DNA of 64,000 nucleotides from Burkholderia sp. WP9. GTDB lineage: Bacteria > Pseudomonadota > Gammaproteobacteria > Burkholderiales > Burkholderiaceae. The notes below the pieces were generated by a model that saw nothing but the letters and a program-made list of their open reading frames with translations, was not told the DNA's origin and did not search any database. The stretch's first letter is position 1. Each line of letters begins with the position of its first letter. This document shows, one piece after another, positions 1 through 8,887 of the stretch. The DNA is taken from positions 1,984,001 to 2,048,000 of the forward strand of contig NZ_FNTG01000001.1 in the NCBI RefSeq assembly GCF_900104795.1, given 5' to 3'. The position numbers and the translations under genes were made by a program.

Positions 1-285
1 AACGGCAAGAGCAATCGTCGAGGCAACCTCGAAGTACACGAGCGCCTTGACGCCCACGCGGCCGGCCTCATGAAGATCGTTCATGCGGGCAATACCCACG
101 ACAACGGATGCGAAGATGATCGGCGCAAGCAGCATCCGGATCAGTTTGATGAACAGATCGCCCAGTGGTTTGAGTTGAGAACCGATGTCAGGGTAGAAAT
201 GGCCGACGAGGACACCGGCAACAATGCCAATCAGAACCTGTACGTAGAGCCTGGAAAGCGATTTTCCAATCTTTGAAACCCGCAT
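1..285 (-). CDS. dctA: C4-dicarboxylate/proton symporter, N-terminal part (cut by window edge)
   Basis: Only the first 95 codons lie in the window; the gene runs off the left edge. The readable start, [20 protein letters not shown] followed by [12 protein letters not shown] and [18 protein letters not shown], matches the beginning of the DAACS family (DctA), inner-membrane carriers that import succinate, fumarate, malate and related dicarboxylates. The first two membrane segments are visible. The ATG ends at 285 and has a good AGGAGA ribosome site just upstream. It lies downstream of the D-tartrate dehydratase gene on the same strand (163 bp apart), so it probably supplies or co-imports the dehydratase's substrate. 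Tartrate as substrate is inference; the family assignment is firm. Confidence 0.88.
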   Translation of the reverse strand, partial: MRVSKIGKSLSRLYVQVLIGIVAGVLVGHFYPDIGSQLKPLGDLFIKLIRMLLAPIIFASVVVGIARMNDLHEAGRVGVKALVYFEVASTIALAV

Positions 286-448
286 GACTGTCTCCTATGC
301 GTGGCATCTTCTAATGAAATTCAGGGTGAGCACTCGCAGCGGCATCCACCACCGCGGTGCGCACGGACCGAATTCTCCGGCGTTCTCTTTGTCTGTTTTT
401 GTGAACGCCACGCCGACACACGTGCCGGCGTGTAGGGTTGCTAATGAC

Positions 449-1615
449 TTATGCGGACAGCTTTTGCATCTCGGCAAAGAGATCGGCCTTTCCTTCGAAG
501 CCGATGCCCGGCAGATCGGGCATGGTGATATAGCCGTTGTCCACTTTCACGCCGTCCGGGAAACCGCCGTAGGGCTGGAAAAGGTCCGGATACGATTCGT
601 TGCCGCCCAGCCCGAGGCCGGCGGCGATGTTCAACGACATCTGGTGTCCGCCGTGCGGAATGCAGCGGCTCGGCGACCAGCCGTGCTGATGCAGCATATC
701 GAGCGTGCGCAGATATTCGACGAGGCCATAGCTCAACGCGCAATCGAACTGCAGCCAGTCACGATCAGGACGCATGCCGCCGTAGCGAATGAGGTTGCGA
801 GCATCCTGCATCGAGAACAGGTCTTCGCCGGTCGCCATGGGCTTGTCGTAGTAATTGCGAAGCGTGGCCTGCAATTCGTAGTCGAGCGGATCGCCCGGTT
901 CTTCGTACCAGAACAGGTCGTATTGCGAGAGCGCTTTGGCGTACTGGATCGCCGTGTCGAGATCGAAGCGGCCATTGGCGTCGACAGCAAGTTTCTGTCC
1001 GTCACCCAGCACGCTCAGAATCGAGTCGATGCGGCGCAGATCTTCATCGAGCGAAGCACCGCCGATTTTCTTCTTCACGACCGTATAGCCCCGGTCAATG
1101 TAGCTGCGCATTTCGTCTTTCAGCTTTCCATGGTCCTGGCCGGGATAGTAGTAACCGCCCGCCGCATAAACGAAAATCTTGCGGTCCGGTTGCCCATTAC
1201 CGTAGCGGTCAGCCAGCAACTGAAACAGCGGCTTGCCTTCGATCTTCGCCACCGCGTCCCAGATTGCCATGTCGATGGTGCCGATCGCCACCGAGCGTTC
1301 GCCATGGCCGCCCGGCTTTTCATTCGTGAACATGGTGGCCCAGATCCTGTGCGGATCGAGGTTGTCGCCGGCGTCGTTGACGAGCGTGGTGGGATCGGCT
1401 TCGAGAATGCGCGGAATGAAGCGCTCGCGCATCAGCTTGCCCTGGCCGTAGCGGCCATTGGAATTGAAGCCGTAACCGACTACCGGCTTTCCGTCGCGCA
1501 TGACATCCGTCACCACGGCGACGAGGCTCAGCGTCATCTTGCTGAAGTCGATGTAGGCATTGCGGATTGGGGAACTGATCGGAACGGTTTTTTCGCGGAT
1601 TTCAACGATTCTCAT
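449..1615 (-). CDS. tarD: D(-)-tartrate dehydratase, enolase superfamily
   Basis: The 388-aa protein belongs to the mandelate-racemase branch of the enolase superfamily and closely resembles Bradyrhizobium TarD along its whole length as I remember it. TarD converts D-tartrate to oxaloacetate in the cytoplasm. The catalytic set is in place: the Lys cluster VVKKKIGG (K183 as base), Mg ligands D212 (VDANGR), E238 (WYEE) and E264 (ATGED), and H321 in CIPHGGHQM. The start ATG at 1615 has an AGGAG site 8 nt upstream. A 7-bp inverted repeat (409-415/426-432) follows the stop before the dctA-like gene, without a clear U-run. A LysR gene is divergent, so substrate-responsive control is likely. Confidence 0.93.
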   Translation of the reverse strand: MRIVEIREKTVPISSPIRNAYIDFSKMTLSLVAVVTDVMRDGKPVVGYGFNSNGRYGQGKLMRERFIPRILEADPTTLVNDAGDNLDPHRIWATMFTNEKPGGHGERSVAIGTIDMAIWDAVAKIEGKPLFQLLADRYGNGQPDRKIFVYAAGGYYYPGQDHGKLKDEMRSYIDRGYTVVKKKIGGASLDEDLRRIDSILSVLGDGQKLAVDANGRFDLDTAIQYAKALSQYDLFWYEEPGDPLDYELQATLRNYYDKPMATGEDLFSMQDARNLIRYGGMRPDRDWLQFDCALSYGLVEYLRTLDMLHQHGWSPSRCIPHGGHQMSLNIAAGLGLGGNESYPDLFQPYGGFPDGVKVDNGYITMPDLPGIGFEGKADLFAEMQKLSA

Positions 1616-1699
1616 CGCGGGGTCTCCTGAGTTTTGGGCACGTATTGCATGCGTCAGGCTGCAATGGAAACTAGCTTATCCGCGAAACGCCGCGCTAGA

Positions 1700-1738
1700 A
1701 TTCGCCTAAATTCATTTCATTTTTTACTTTAGGCGAAT
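1700..1738. promoter_or_regulatory. Perfect 11-bp inverted repeat between tarD and its divergent LysR gene
   Basis: Arms ATTCGCCTAAA (1700-1710) and TTTAGGCGAAT (1728-1738) are exact reverse complements separated by 17 AT-rich bases. The repeat sits directly before the GTG of the LysR gene (1746) and in front of tarD. A dyad in this position is typical of a LysR-type operator. No U-run follows either arm, which argues against a terminator. The binding role is inferred. Confidence 0.55.
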
Positions 1739-1745
1739 AACCAGA

Positions 1746-2705
1746 GTGGCCACTGACCCGGCATCCGATTTCGAGTTTTTCATCCTCCTTGCCAGACTGA
1801 AAAGCCTGTCGGGCGCGGCGCGCGCGCTCGACCTCACCCCGCCGGCGGCAACCAAACGTCTGGGGCTGATCGAACAGAAACTGGGCGCGCGACTGGTCAA
1901 CAGAACCACGCGCAGCGTCAGCCTGACGCCGGAAGGCGAGACCTATCTGCACTATGCCGCGCAGATCGTCGGGCAGATCCGGCAGATGGAAGACGAGATA
2001 TCCGGGACTCGGTCGGACCCTCATGGCCTGTTACGGATCAATGCCACGCTGGGTTTCGGGCGCACGACCATCGCGCCGCTCGTGTCTGACTTCGCGAAGC
2101 GCTTTCCGAATGTCGAAATCCAGTTTGAAGTCACCGACCGGCCCATCGACCTCGTGGAAGAAGCATTCGACATGGCGATCCGCTTCGGCGAGCTTCCCGA
2201 CAGCCGGCTTAGCGCGCGGCGCATCATGAGCAATCGCCGTTTTCTTTGCGCCTCGCCCAAATACCTCGAACGCTTTGGGACACCGGAACGCGTGGAGGAC
2301 CTCGTTCGGCACCGTTGCATCATTCATCGGCAGAACGACGATGCCTATGGCGTCTGGCGATATATGCAGGGCGACCACACCGAAGCGCTGAAAGTCAAAG
2401 GAGCGCTGTCGAGCAATGACGGCGATATCGTGCTGCGGTGGGCGCTCGACGGGCACGGCATATTGATCCGCTCCGAATGGGATCTGGCGAAGTACGTTCA
2501 GAGCGGCAGATTAAAACTCGTCTTGCCGGAAACGGTACTGCCCTCGGCCGATCTGTTTGTCTACTATCCCAGCCAGCGGAACCAGACCGCGCGCGCACGG
2601 GCATTCATCGACTTTCTGATCGATCACTTTCAGGCGCCGTTCATCCCCGTTGAAACTGGCGCCTTGATCTACGCTCAAAAGAAGAAAACAGGCCGTAAGC
2701 CATGA
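1746..2705 (+). CDS. LysR-family transcriptional regulator, divergent from tarD
   Basis: The 319-aa protein has an N-terminal winged helix-turn-helix (LSGAARALDLTPPAATKRLG, residues about 20-40) followed by the LysR effector-binding fold. The core pattern of RLVNRTTRSVSLTPEG and IDLVEEAFDMAIRFGEL places it in the large CrgA/DsdC-like LTTR group. It starts at a GTG immediately behind an 11-bp dyad. Divergence from tarD suggests that it controls tartrate use together with the dctA-like gene; the effector is not visible from sequence. A C-terminal tail of about 20 residues rich in Lys (AQKKKTGRKP) extends past the usual end. Confidence 0.88.
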   Translation: MATDPASDFEFFILLARLKSLSGAARALDLTPPAATKRLGLIEQKLGARLVNRTTRSVSLTPEGETYLHYAAQIVGQIRQMEDEISGTRSDPHGLLRINATLGFGRTTIAPLVSDFAKRFPNVEIQFEVTDRPIDLVEEAFDMAIRFGELPDSRLSARRIMSNRRFLCASPKYLERFGTPERVEDLVRHRCIIHRQNDDAYGVWRYMQGDHTEALKVKGALSSNDGDIVLRWALDGHGILIRSEWDLAKYVQSGRLKLVLPETVLPSADLFVYYPSQRNQTARARAFIDFLIDHFQAPFIPVETGALIYAQKKKTGRKP

Positions 2706-2943
2706 GCCGTGCGCCGCAGCGGTGTGACTTTGTCTTTCAGAAAGGCTGAGGCACACGGAAGGATGATGCGCCAGAAGGCGCAACGCACCCACCCGCGATT
2801 CTGGGCGGCGCGCCACATGCCGGGTCTGGGCACACCTATTGCTCTATTCCGCTCGCCGGCAAATAACCCGTCAAGGCACGCAGTGCCCACAACGAGTCGC
2901 CGTTTCTCATGATCAATCCAGCAATCCACCGGTGGGAGGCCCC

Positions 2944-3105
2944 ATGCTTCGATACGCTGCAATCTTCTTCATTATCGCAATCATCGCCGCAGTATTCGGC
3001 TTTGGCGGCATTGCCGCAGGCGCGACGGAAATCGCCAAGATCCTGTTCTTCATCTTCGTGGTGATCTTCCTCGTCACCTTGCTGATGGGCGTGATGCGAC
3101 GCTGA
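2944..3105 (+). CDS. DUF1328 small membrane protein
   Basis: The 53-aa protein has two hydrophobic helices (about residues 4-23 and 30-50) and the family core [20 protein letters not shown]. It matches the YtjA/DUF1328 family of tiny inner-membrane proteins with no known function. The ATG at 2944 was chosen because GGGAGG lies 8-12 nt upstream and the family starts with MLRYA; a longer in-frame upstream start would add non-conserved sequence. It stands alone between a LysR gene and an ABC transporter operon. Confidence 0.85.
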   Translation: MLRYAAIFFIIAIIAAVFGFGGIAAGATEIAKILFFIFVVIFLVTLLMGVMRR

Positions 3106-3165
3106 TGAGCGCCTAGTCCGTTTAGGCGGAAACACCCCTATCCCGGCGCGAGAATCAGCACTACG

Positions 3166-3193
3166 TTGCAATACTTGCCACACGGTATTGCAA
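3166..3193. promoter_or_regulatory. 9-bp perfect dyad upstream of the ABC transporter operon
   Basis: TTGCAATAC (3166-3174) and GTATTGCAA (3185-3193) are exact reverse complements with a 10-bp spacer, 180 bp before the substrate-binding protein gene and 61 bp after the DUF1328 stop. The arms are AT-rich and no U-run follows, so an operator is more likely than a terminator. Confidence 0.45.
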
Positions 3194-3372
3194 TTATTGC
3201 TGCCCGTGCCGGGGTTCTTCCCTGGATTTCTTCCCTCCTTCCTCCACCCACCGCCCCCCCTGCTCTGCAATAGCGCCAGAACTGCTTTGATTCTGAACTT
3301 TAATTGGTTCGCTTGCGTGAGCGCTTTCGCTACATTGAACGTCCAGATCAAGATCGATCACAAGGACAATCA

Positions 3373-4425
3373 ATGGCACTGGTTCGGGGTTTTGCATTCT
3401 TCGCGGCGGCACACCAATCGCCCGCTCGCCGCGCGCGCGTTCTGCGCAAGTCCATGACGGCAGCAGTGGCCGCGCTCGCGCTGTGCTTCGTTGGCAGCAC
3501 GCAGGCTGCGCCGCTTGCCGAACTGAAGCTCGACTACGCGTATTACTCGCCGGAAAGCCTCGTCATCAAGCGCAACGGCTGGCTGGAACAGGAGTTCGCC
3601 GCCGACCATACCCCGGTCAAATGGGTGCTCAGCCTCGGCAGCAACCGCGCGCTCGAGTATCTGAACAGCGGCGCGATCGATATCGGCTCGACGGCGGGTC
3701 TGGCCGCCGTTCTCGGCAAGGCGAACGGCAATCCGATCCGCGCCGTCTATATTTTTTCGCGCCCCGAGTGGACCGCGCTCGTCGTGCGCAAGGACTCTTC
3801 GATCAAGAGTCTCGCCGACCTGAAAGGCAAGAAGATCGCCGCAACCAAGGGCACCGACCCGTTCCTCTTCACGTTGCGCGCGCTGCATACGGCGGGACTG
3901 TCGCGCGACGACGTCGAACTCGTGAATCTCCAGCATCCGGATGGCCGCACCGCCCTTGCCAATGGACAGGTCGACGCATGGGCCGGTCTCGATCCGCACA
4001 TGGCCGCCGCGCAGGTGGACGACGGCGCGCGCCTCTTGTACCGGAACGTCGACTTCAATACGTGGGGCTTCCTGAACGCGCGCGAGGACTTCATCCGCGA
4101 ACATGGGGACGCGCTCGCCCGCGTGCTGAAGGTGTATGAGAAGGCGCGCGTGTGGATCGCCGCGCATCCCGACGACACGGCGAAGATCGTCTCCGAAGAA
4201 TCGAAGGTGTCGCTCGCGGTCGCGAAGCTGCAACTCAGCCGTAACGACTTCAGCCACCCGCAGCCCGGCGCGCAGCAGATCGCCGCGCTCAAAGCCGCGG
4301 CGCCGATTCTCGTCGATGAGCAACTGGTGAAGAGCGGCACGGATCTCAACCAGGTCATCGACGCGTTGATCGATCCGAAAATCGCCCAACCCGTCATCGC
4401 GTCCGCTAACACCAACGCGAAATAA
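3373..4425 (+). CDS. ABC transporter periplasmic binding protein, sulfonate/nitrate/taurine type
   Basis: The product is about 350 aa and belongs to the SsuA/TauA/NrtA family: GSNRALEYLNSGAIDIGSTAG, then the IAATKGTDPFLFTLRAL loop and VDAWAGLDPHMAAAQ. It would capture a small anion such as an alkanesulfonate and hand it to the permease encoded next. The N-terminus has a long basic stretch (RRARVLRK) and a signal core MTAAVAALALCFVGSTQAAP. The ATG at 3373 is preferred over in-frame 3304; 3454 is also possible. No desulfonating monooxygenase (ssuD/tauD) is adjacent, so the substrate stays open. Permease and ATPase genes follow at once. Confidence 0.85.
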   Translation: MALVRGFAFFAAAHQSPARRARVLRKSMTAAVAALALCFVGSTQAAPLAELKLDYAYYSPESLVIKRNGWLEQEFAADHTPVKWVLSLGSNRALEYLNSGAIDIGSTAGLAAVLGKANGNPIRAVYIFSRPEWTALVVRKDSSIKSLADLKGKKIAATKGTDPFLFTLRALHTAGLSRDDVELVNLQHPDGRTALANGQVDAWAGLDPHMAAAQVDDGARLLYRNVDFNTWGFLNAREDFIREHGDALARVLKVYEKARVWIAAHPDDTAKIVSEESKVSLAVAKLQLSRNDFSHPQPGAQQIAALKAAAPILVDEQLVKSGTDLNQVIDALIDPKIAQPVIASANTNAK

Positions 4426-4455
4426 TGCGCTCAATACGAATCTCCCAAGCAGTCA

Positions 4456-5346
4456 GTGCATGCACCGGCGGTGGCAACCATGGCCGCCACTGAAGAGACG
4501 CTCGCGCTTGCGAGCCGCGCTTCGCAACGGCTGTCCGCGAACGAGCCAGTGCTGGATCAGCGCACCCGCGACCCGTTGCGCCCGTGGCGCTATGCCGGGC
4601 TTGCGCTGCCGGTTCTGTTTCTCGCAGCGATCGAAGCGCTGGTCCGGTCGTCCGTGTTGCCGGCGCATCTCGTGCCCGCGCCGAGTTCTATCGTAGAAAC
4701 GCTGTGGGAACTCGGCGGCACACGCCTCGCGCGGCATGTCGGCGCGAGCATCGCGCGGGTGTGCGCAGGCTTTGCGCTCGGCTCCGCGTTCGCATTGCTG
4801 ATCGGCGCGGCCATGGGGCTGAGCCGCCGCGTCGATGCACTGCTCGACCCCGCGTTTCAGGCGCTGCGCGCGATTCCTTCGCTCGCCTGGGTGCCGATCC
4901 TTTTGCTCTGGATGGGTATCGACGAAGCGCCCAAAATCACGCTGATCGCGATCGGCGCATTCTTTCCAGTGCAGCTTGGCGTCGTGGCCGGCATACAGGG
5001 CGTCGACCGCAAGCTGATCGAGTTCGGTGAAGTCAACCGGCTGACGCGACGCGCGCTGTTCACACGCATCCTCCTGCCCGCGTCGATGCCGCAGATTTTC
5101 ACGGGCTTGCGTACCGGCCTGAGCCTTGCGTGGATGTTCATGGTTGCCGCGGAGCTGATCGCCGCGACACGCGGACTCGGCTATCTGCTGAGCGACGGGC
5201 GCGAGACTGGCCGGCCTGATCTCGTCTTCGGCGCGATCCTGCTGCTCGCGCTGCTCGGCAAACTGAGCGACGGCGCCTTCAAGGCGATCGAGACGCGCAT
5301 GCTGTCCTGGCGCGACGCACGCAATGGGCCGGGAGACGCACAATGA
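4456..5346 (+). CDS. ABC transporter permease, SsuC/TauC type
   Basis: The 296-aa inner-membrane protein has about six helices and the BPD-transp-1 EAA loop around IEFGEVNRLTRRALFTRILLPASMPQIFTGLR. The conserved segment LRAIPSLAWVPILLLWMGI is diagnostic of the sulfonate/nitrate/taurine permease group. It starts with GTG at 4456 (ATG at 4480 is an alternative). Its TGA overlaps the ATG of the ATPase gene (ATGA), which indicates translational coupling. It forms the channel of the importer with the preceding binding protein. Confidence 0.9.
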   Translation: MHAPAVATMAATEETLALASRASQRLSANEPVLDQRTRDPLRPWRYAGLALPVLFLAAIEALVRSSVLPAHLVPAPSSIVETLWELGGTRLARHVGASIARVCAGFALGSAFALLIGAAMGLSRRVDALLDPAFQALRAIPSLAWVPILLLWMGIDEAPKITLIAIGAFFPVQLGVVAGIQGVDRKLIEFGEVNRLTRRALFTRILLPASMPQIFTGLRTGLSLAWMFMVAAELIAATRGLGYLLSDGRETGRPDLVFGAILLLALLGKLSDGAFKAIETRMLSWRDARNGPGDAQ

Positions 5347-6110
5347 GCCACGCTCCCGCCCCCATGCTCGAAGTGCGCGGGCTGACCCGGCGCTTCGGGC
5401 AACGCACGGTGTTCGAACAGGTATCGTTTGAAGTGGCTCGCGGTGAGATCGTCAGTCTGGTCGGCCCCAGCGGATGTGGAAAAAGCACGCTGCTTCGCGC
5501 GATTGCAGGCCTCGATCCGGACACCGCCGGTTCGGTGCTGCTTGAGAAGCAATCGCAGCGCGGACCTTCCGGGAAGATCGGCGTGATCTTTCAGGAGCCC
5601 CGGCTGCTGCCGTGGCTAAGCGTTGCCGACAATATCGCGTTCGCCGCCGGACCGCGAAAGGGACACGATCCACGCGTCGATGCGCTGCTCGCCGAGGTCG
5701 GCTTGCCAGGCATTCGCGATGCGCTGCCCAAGCGGCTGTCGGGCGGCATGGCGCAACGCGTGGCGCTGGCGCGCGGCCTGTTCGCGGAGCCCGACCTGCT
5801 GCTGCTCGACGAGCCGTTCAGCGCCGTCGACGCGATCACGCGCTCACGCTTGCAACACGTCCTGCTTTCGTTGACGCACGCACACAGGACAGCCGCGCTG
5901 CTGGTCACCCACGATCTCGACGAAGCGCTTTATCTCTCCGACCGCGTGCTGTTGTTGTCGCCGCCTGGTGATGGGTGCCCGAGCCGCATCACGCGTGAGA
6001 TCCACATCGCTGCACCGCGCCCTCGAAACTTGCGCGATCCTGCGCTGGACGCGCTGCGCGATGATTTGCTCGAAGGAATCGCGCACAGCGGGCTGACAGT
6101 CGACGATTAA
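5343..6110 (+). CDS. ABC transporter ATPase, SsuB/TauB type
   Basis: The 255-aa ABC subunit has Walker A GPSGCGKST, Q-loop FQEPRLLPWLSV, signature LSGGMAQRVALARG, Walker B LLLLDEPF and the H-loop VTHDLDEAL. The FQEPRLLPW variant is characteristic of sulfonate/nitrate/taurine importers. It overlaps the permease stop by four bases. It powers the transporter encoded by the two preceding genes. The substrate is unassigned because no catabolic gene is attached. Confidence 0.92.
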   Translation: MSHAPAPMLEVRGLTRRFGQRTVFEQVSFEVARGEIVSLVGPSGCGKSTLLRAIAGLDPDTAGSVLLEKQSQRGPSGKIGVIFQEPRLLPWLSVADNIAFAAGPRKGHDPRVDALLAEVGLPGIRDALPKRLSGGMAQRVALARGLFAEPDLLLLDEPFSAVDAITRSRLQHVLLSLTHAHRTAALLVTHDLDEALYLSDRVLLLSPPGDGCPSRITREIHIAAPRPRNLRDPALDALRDDLLEGIAHSGLTVDD

Positions 6111-6207
6111 AGCCCGATCAAATTGACGATTCGTCGCGCCGATACATTTAGATCGTTGTGAGCTGCGCCTCGCCAGCCATTGACTCACGCTCGGCGCGTC
6201 CTAGCGT

Positions 6208-6846
6208 TCACGCCGCTCGCGCAATCTGCGCCCGCGCACTCAATCGATGCGACCAGTTGGCGAGCGTGCGCGTCGCCACCGGCGGCTTGCTCAGGATCGC
6301 GCTGTCGTACCGCTTGCCGTCGAAGCGCACGAAATCGACGATACGAAACCCCTGGCCACGATAAAATGCGATCAGATGCGCGGCCGGTTGCGGCGTATCG
6401 AGCGCAAGCTCGGCATAACCTCGCGTCGCGGCCCAATGGTCGGCGAATGCGATCAGCAAGGTGCCGATCCCTCGCGCCTGCCACACCGGCTCGACGGCGA
6501 ACTGCCGCAAGCTGGCGATATCGTCGCGACGGTAAAGCTCGCAGGCCGACTCACGGTCCAGGGCATAGAGCGTCATCGTACCGACGATGCGTCCGTCGCA
6601 TACCGCCACATAGCAATCGCCGCGCGTTGCGCGCAGGCGTGTCGTCTCGACGGTCTGATCGACACAAGTGCAATTGAGGCCCATCGCGCCGAGCGGCGTG
6701 AAAGCGCGATGCAACATTGCCGTCAGCGCAACGAACGAATCGCGCGCCGGATCGAAGCGGCGCAATTCGACACGGCCCACGCCGTGACACACGTAATCGA
6801 TACGAACGGATTGTTGCGTCGTTGCACGTCGCTTCACGTTGAGCAC
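6208..6846 (-). CDS. GNAT-family N-acetyltransferase
   Basis: The 212-aa protein carries a GNAT fold. The acetyl-CoA binding motif A appears as LRQFAVEPVWQARGIGTLLI (Q/R-x-x-G-x-G/A equivalent QARGIGT), and motif B as AFYRGQGFRIVDFV. It starts at a GTG at 6846, with no better start nearby. It stands alone between two oppositely oriented transcription units. The acceptor substrate cannot be read from the sequence. Confidence 0.82.
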   Translation of the reverse strand: MLNVKRRATTQQSVRIDYVCHGVGRVELRRFDPARDSFVALTAMLHRAFTPLGAMGLNCTCVDQTVETTRLRATRGDCYVAVCDGRIVGTMTLYALDRESACELYRRDDIASLRQFAVEPVWQARGIGTLLIAFADHWAATRGYAELALDTPQPAAHLIAFYRGQGFRIVDFVRFDGKRYDSAILSKPPVATRTLANWSHRLSARAQIARAA

Positions 6847-6941
6847 CTCGCGGTATCAGGATGCCCGAAGTGTAGATTTCGAGTGGGTGCGTCTCAAGAA
6901 AAAATGTCGTAAAAACTCACATGGGAGCGCTGAATGGCGCA

Positions 6942-7847
6942 CTAGCCCGCAGCCGACGCAAGCTGTGGCTCGCCTTCGCGCAAGCCGAGATGCAATTCCT
7001 CGCAGAGGAATGTTTGCAAAGTCTGCACGGCCGCCGCCTGCGCGCCGGAAACCTCCCGCATGAAGAGCCCGAAGTCCGCCGTGGGCGCATCGGGCAAACC
7101 CTCGGCATGGCCGAGCACGCGCATCGACTCCGAGCGGATGTTGCCGTCGAGCAGCACCGATACGCCAAGCCCGGCTTCGACGGCGGATTGCACGGCCGGC
7201 AAGCTGGTGCTCGTGCACACGATGCGCCACGCGATCCCCGCGCGCCGTAGCGCCGTCAGCACCTGCTGCTGCCACAGACACGCGTCGCCGAATGCCACCA
7301 CCGGCAACGGCGCCCGCGCGTCGCGGCCAAAGCCGCGCGCGCCGACCCAGAAGAGGGGCTGCGTCCACGTAAGAAGCGGCGCGGCGTCGACCAGCGCGGG
7401 ATCGCCGACCACCACGTCGAGGCTGCCGTCCGCGAGCCGGTTCGACAATGCCGCACTGCTGTCGACCACGATTTCCAGCGCCACTTGCGGGTATGCGATC
7501 GAAAAACGCCGCAATGCCCGCGGCAAACGGCCGACCGCGATGTCCTCCAGCATACCGAGTCGCACGGTGCCGGACACTTGCCCGGCGCCCAACGCGCGGC
7601 GTGCGTCGGCACCCGCGCCGAGGATCGTGTGAGCATAGGGCAGCAACAGATGCCCGGCTTCGGTGAGCTGCACGCCGCGCGGCGAGCGGTCGAGCAAACG
7701 CTGCCCCAGTTCTTCTTCGAGCCGGCGCAACTGCATGCTCACCGCCGCCTGGGTACGCGCGAGCCGCGCCGCCGCCACACCCACCGCGCCCGTCTCCGCC
7801 ACGGTGACAAAGGTGCGCAGCAGGCTGCTGTCGAGATCTCGGGTCAT
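6942..7847 (-). CDS. LysR-family regulator, divergent from RhtA-like exporter gene
   Basis: The product is about 301 aa. The HTH region lies in GAVGVAAARLARTQAAVSMQ, followed by RLLDRSPRGVQLTEAGHLLL and a LysR substrate domain. The ATG at 7847 (MTRDLDSSLLRTF) matches the usual LTTR start; the ATG at 7868 would fall inside the palindromic operator ATAAG-N9-CTTAT. It is divergently placed from a DMT-family exporter and very likely regulates it and itself. Candidate effectors are amino acids, by analogy with other LysR/exporter pairs; that is inference. Confidence 0.87.
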   Translation of the reverse strand: MTRDLDSSLLRTFVTVAETGAVGVAAARLARTQAAVSMQLRRLEEELGQRLLDRSPRGVQLTEAGHLLLPYAHTILGAGADARRALGAGQVSGTVRLGMLEDIAVGRLPRALRRFSIAYPQVALEIVVDSSAALSNRLADGSLDVVVGDPALVDAAPLLTWTQPLFWVGARGFGRDARAPLPVVAFGDACLWQQQVLTALRRAGIAWRIVCTSTSLPAVQSAVEAGLGVSVLLDGNIRSESMRVLGHAEGLPDAPTADFGLFMREVSGAQAAAVQTLQTFLCEELHLGLREGEPQLASAAG

Positions 7848-7866
7848 AAAAGTTCTTGAAGTCGGC

Positions 7867-7912
7867 ATAAGAAATATCAACTTATCTTAATACCGCACGC
7901 ACCGATAAGATA
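7867..7912. promoter_or_regulatory. LysR operator array ATAAG-N9-CTTAT plus third half-site
   Basis: ATAAG (7867-7871) and CTTAT (7881-7885) form an exact dyad with a 9-bp spacer, the classic LTTR layout. A further copy, GATAAGATA, lies at 7904-7912 and is also inverted relative to TATCTTA at 7883-7889. The cluster fills the gap between the divergent LysR and exporter genes, fitting a recognition site plus an activation site. Confidence 0.6.
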
Positions 7913-7949
7913 GGGTCAACAGATTCCATCGAGCGGCACACCGACGACC

Positions 7950-8840
7950 ATGCAGGACACGACTATTCAATCCCCGCTGAATTCCTCGCAGAACAACGTG
8001 AAGCCGGCCCGCGCCGCCGCCGGGGCGGCGTTGCTGTGCGTGCTGTCGATGTCGAGCGTGCAATTCGGCGCCGCCCTCTCCGCACCGACGATGGCCGCGT
8101 ACGGTTCGCTCAGCACCACGTGGCTGCGCCTGTGCTGGGCGGCGCTGGTGCTCGCGCTGCTGGTGCGCCCGCGCTTCAGAAGCTACTCGCGTTCGCACTG
8201 GATGGCCGCCGGCGCGCTCGGCGCGGCGATGGCCGGCATGACGTTGTGCTTCTTCACGGCGCTCCAGCGCATTCCGCTAGGGCTTGCCGTCGCGATCGAC
8301 TTTCTCGGGCCGCTCGCAGTGGCGACCTTCGCGGTGCGCCGCGCGCGAGCATTGCTTTGGCCCGCGCTGGCGATTGCCGGTGTGATACTGCTTTCGCGCG
8401 ATCGCGCCGGCTGGATCGGCGAACCGCTCGGCGTGCTGCTCGCGTGCGCCGCGGCGCTCGGCTGGGGCAGCTATATCGTGTTGATGAAAAAGACCGGCAC
8501 CCTATTCGCGGGACTCGAAGGACTATCGGTGTCGTTGATCGCCGCCGCACTCGTGGCCACGCCTTTCGGACTTGCGCAAAGCGGGCTGCACGTCGCGGGC
8601 GCCCAGGTCGCGGCGACGGCGGGCCTCGCGATACTGGTCCCGCTGCTGCCGTACGCGCTCGAAATGGTGGCATTGCGGCACATGCCGGCCGGTTCATTCG
8701 GGATCCTGATGAGTGTCGAACCGGCAATCGGCGCGTTAGCGGGCTTCGTCGTGCTGAATCAGGCGATGGGGGTATTGCAGATCGCGGGTTCGCTGCTGGT
8801 GGTCACTGCAAGTGTCGGCGCCGTGGTCGCAAGCCGCTGA
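7950..8840 (+). CDS. DMT/EamA-family exporter, RhtA-like
   Basis: The 296-aa inner-membrane protein has ten predicted helices in two EamA repeats. Segments such as IPLGLAVAIDFLGPLAVATF and HMPAGSFGILMSVEPAIGAL line up with E. coli RhtA, the threonine/homoserine exporter, as remembered. It therefore probably exports an amino acid or related metabolite. It starts at 7950 and is divergent from a LysR gene with a clear shared operator region. Substrate identity is inferred from the family only. Confidence 0.85.
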   Translation: MQDTTIQSPLNSSQNNVKPARAAAGAALLCVLSMSSVQFGAALSAPTMAAYGSLSTTWLRLCWAALVLALLVRPRFRSYSRSHWMAAGALGAAMAGMTLCFFTALQRIPLGLAVAIDFLGPLAVATFAVRRARALLWPALAIAGVILLSRDRAGWIGEPLGVLLACAAALGWGSYIVLMKKTGTLFAGLEGLSVSLIAAALVATPFGLAQSGLHVAGAQVAATAGLAILVPLLPYALEMVALRHMPAGSFGILMSVEPAIGALAGFVVLNQAMGVLQIAGSLLVVTASVGAVVASR

Positions 8841-8887
8841 TCGGAAGCGCAGGACAGCGGCACGCGCGGCTGCACTCCGCGCTCCGC

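Noticed and set aside
284..1630. 448-codon plus-strand frame opposite tarD
   Set aside because: Mirror frame of a GC-rich gene; the minus-strand protein has all catalytic residues.
3373..6110. Complete alkanesulfonate catabolic operon
   Set aside because: No ssuD, ssuE, tauD or other desulfonating gene is adjacent, so the substrate remains open.
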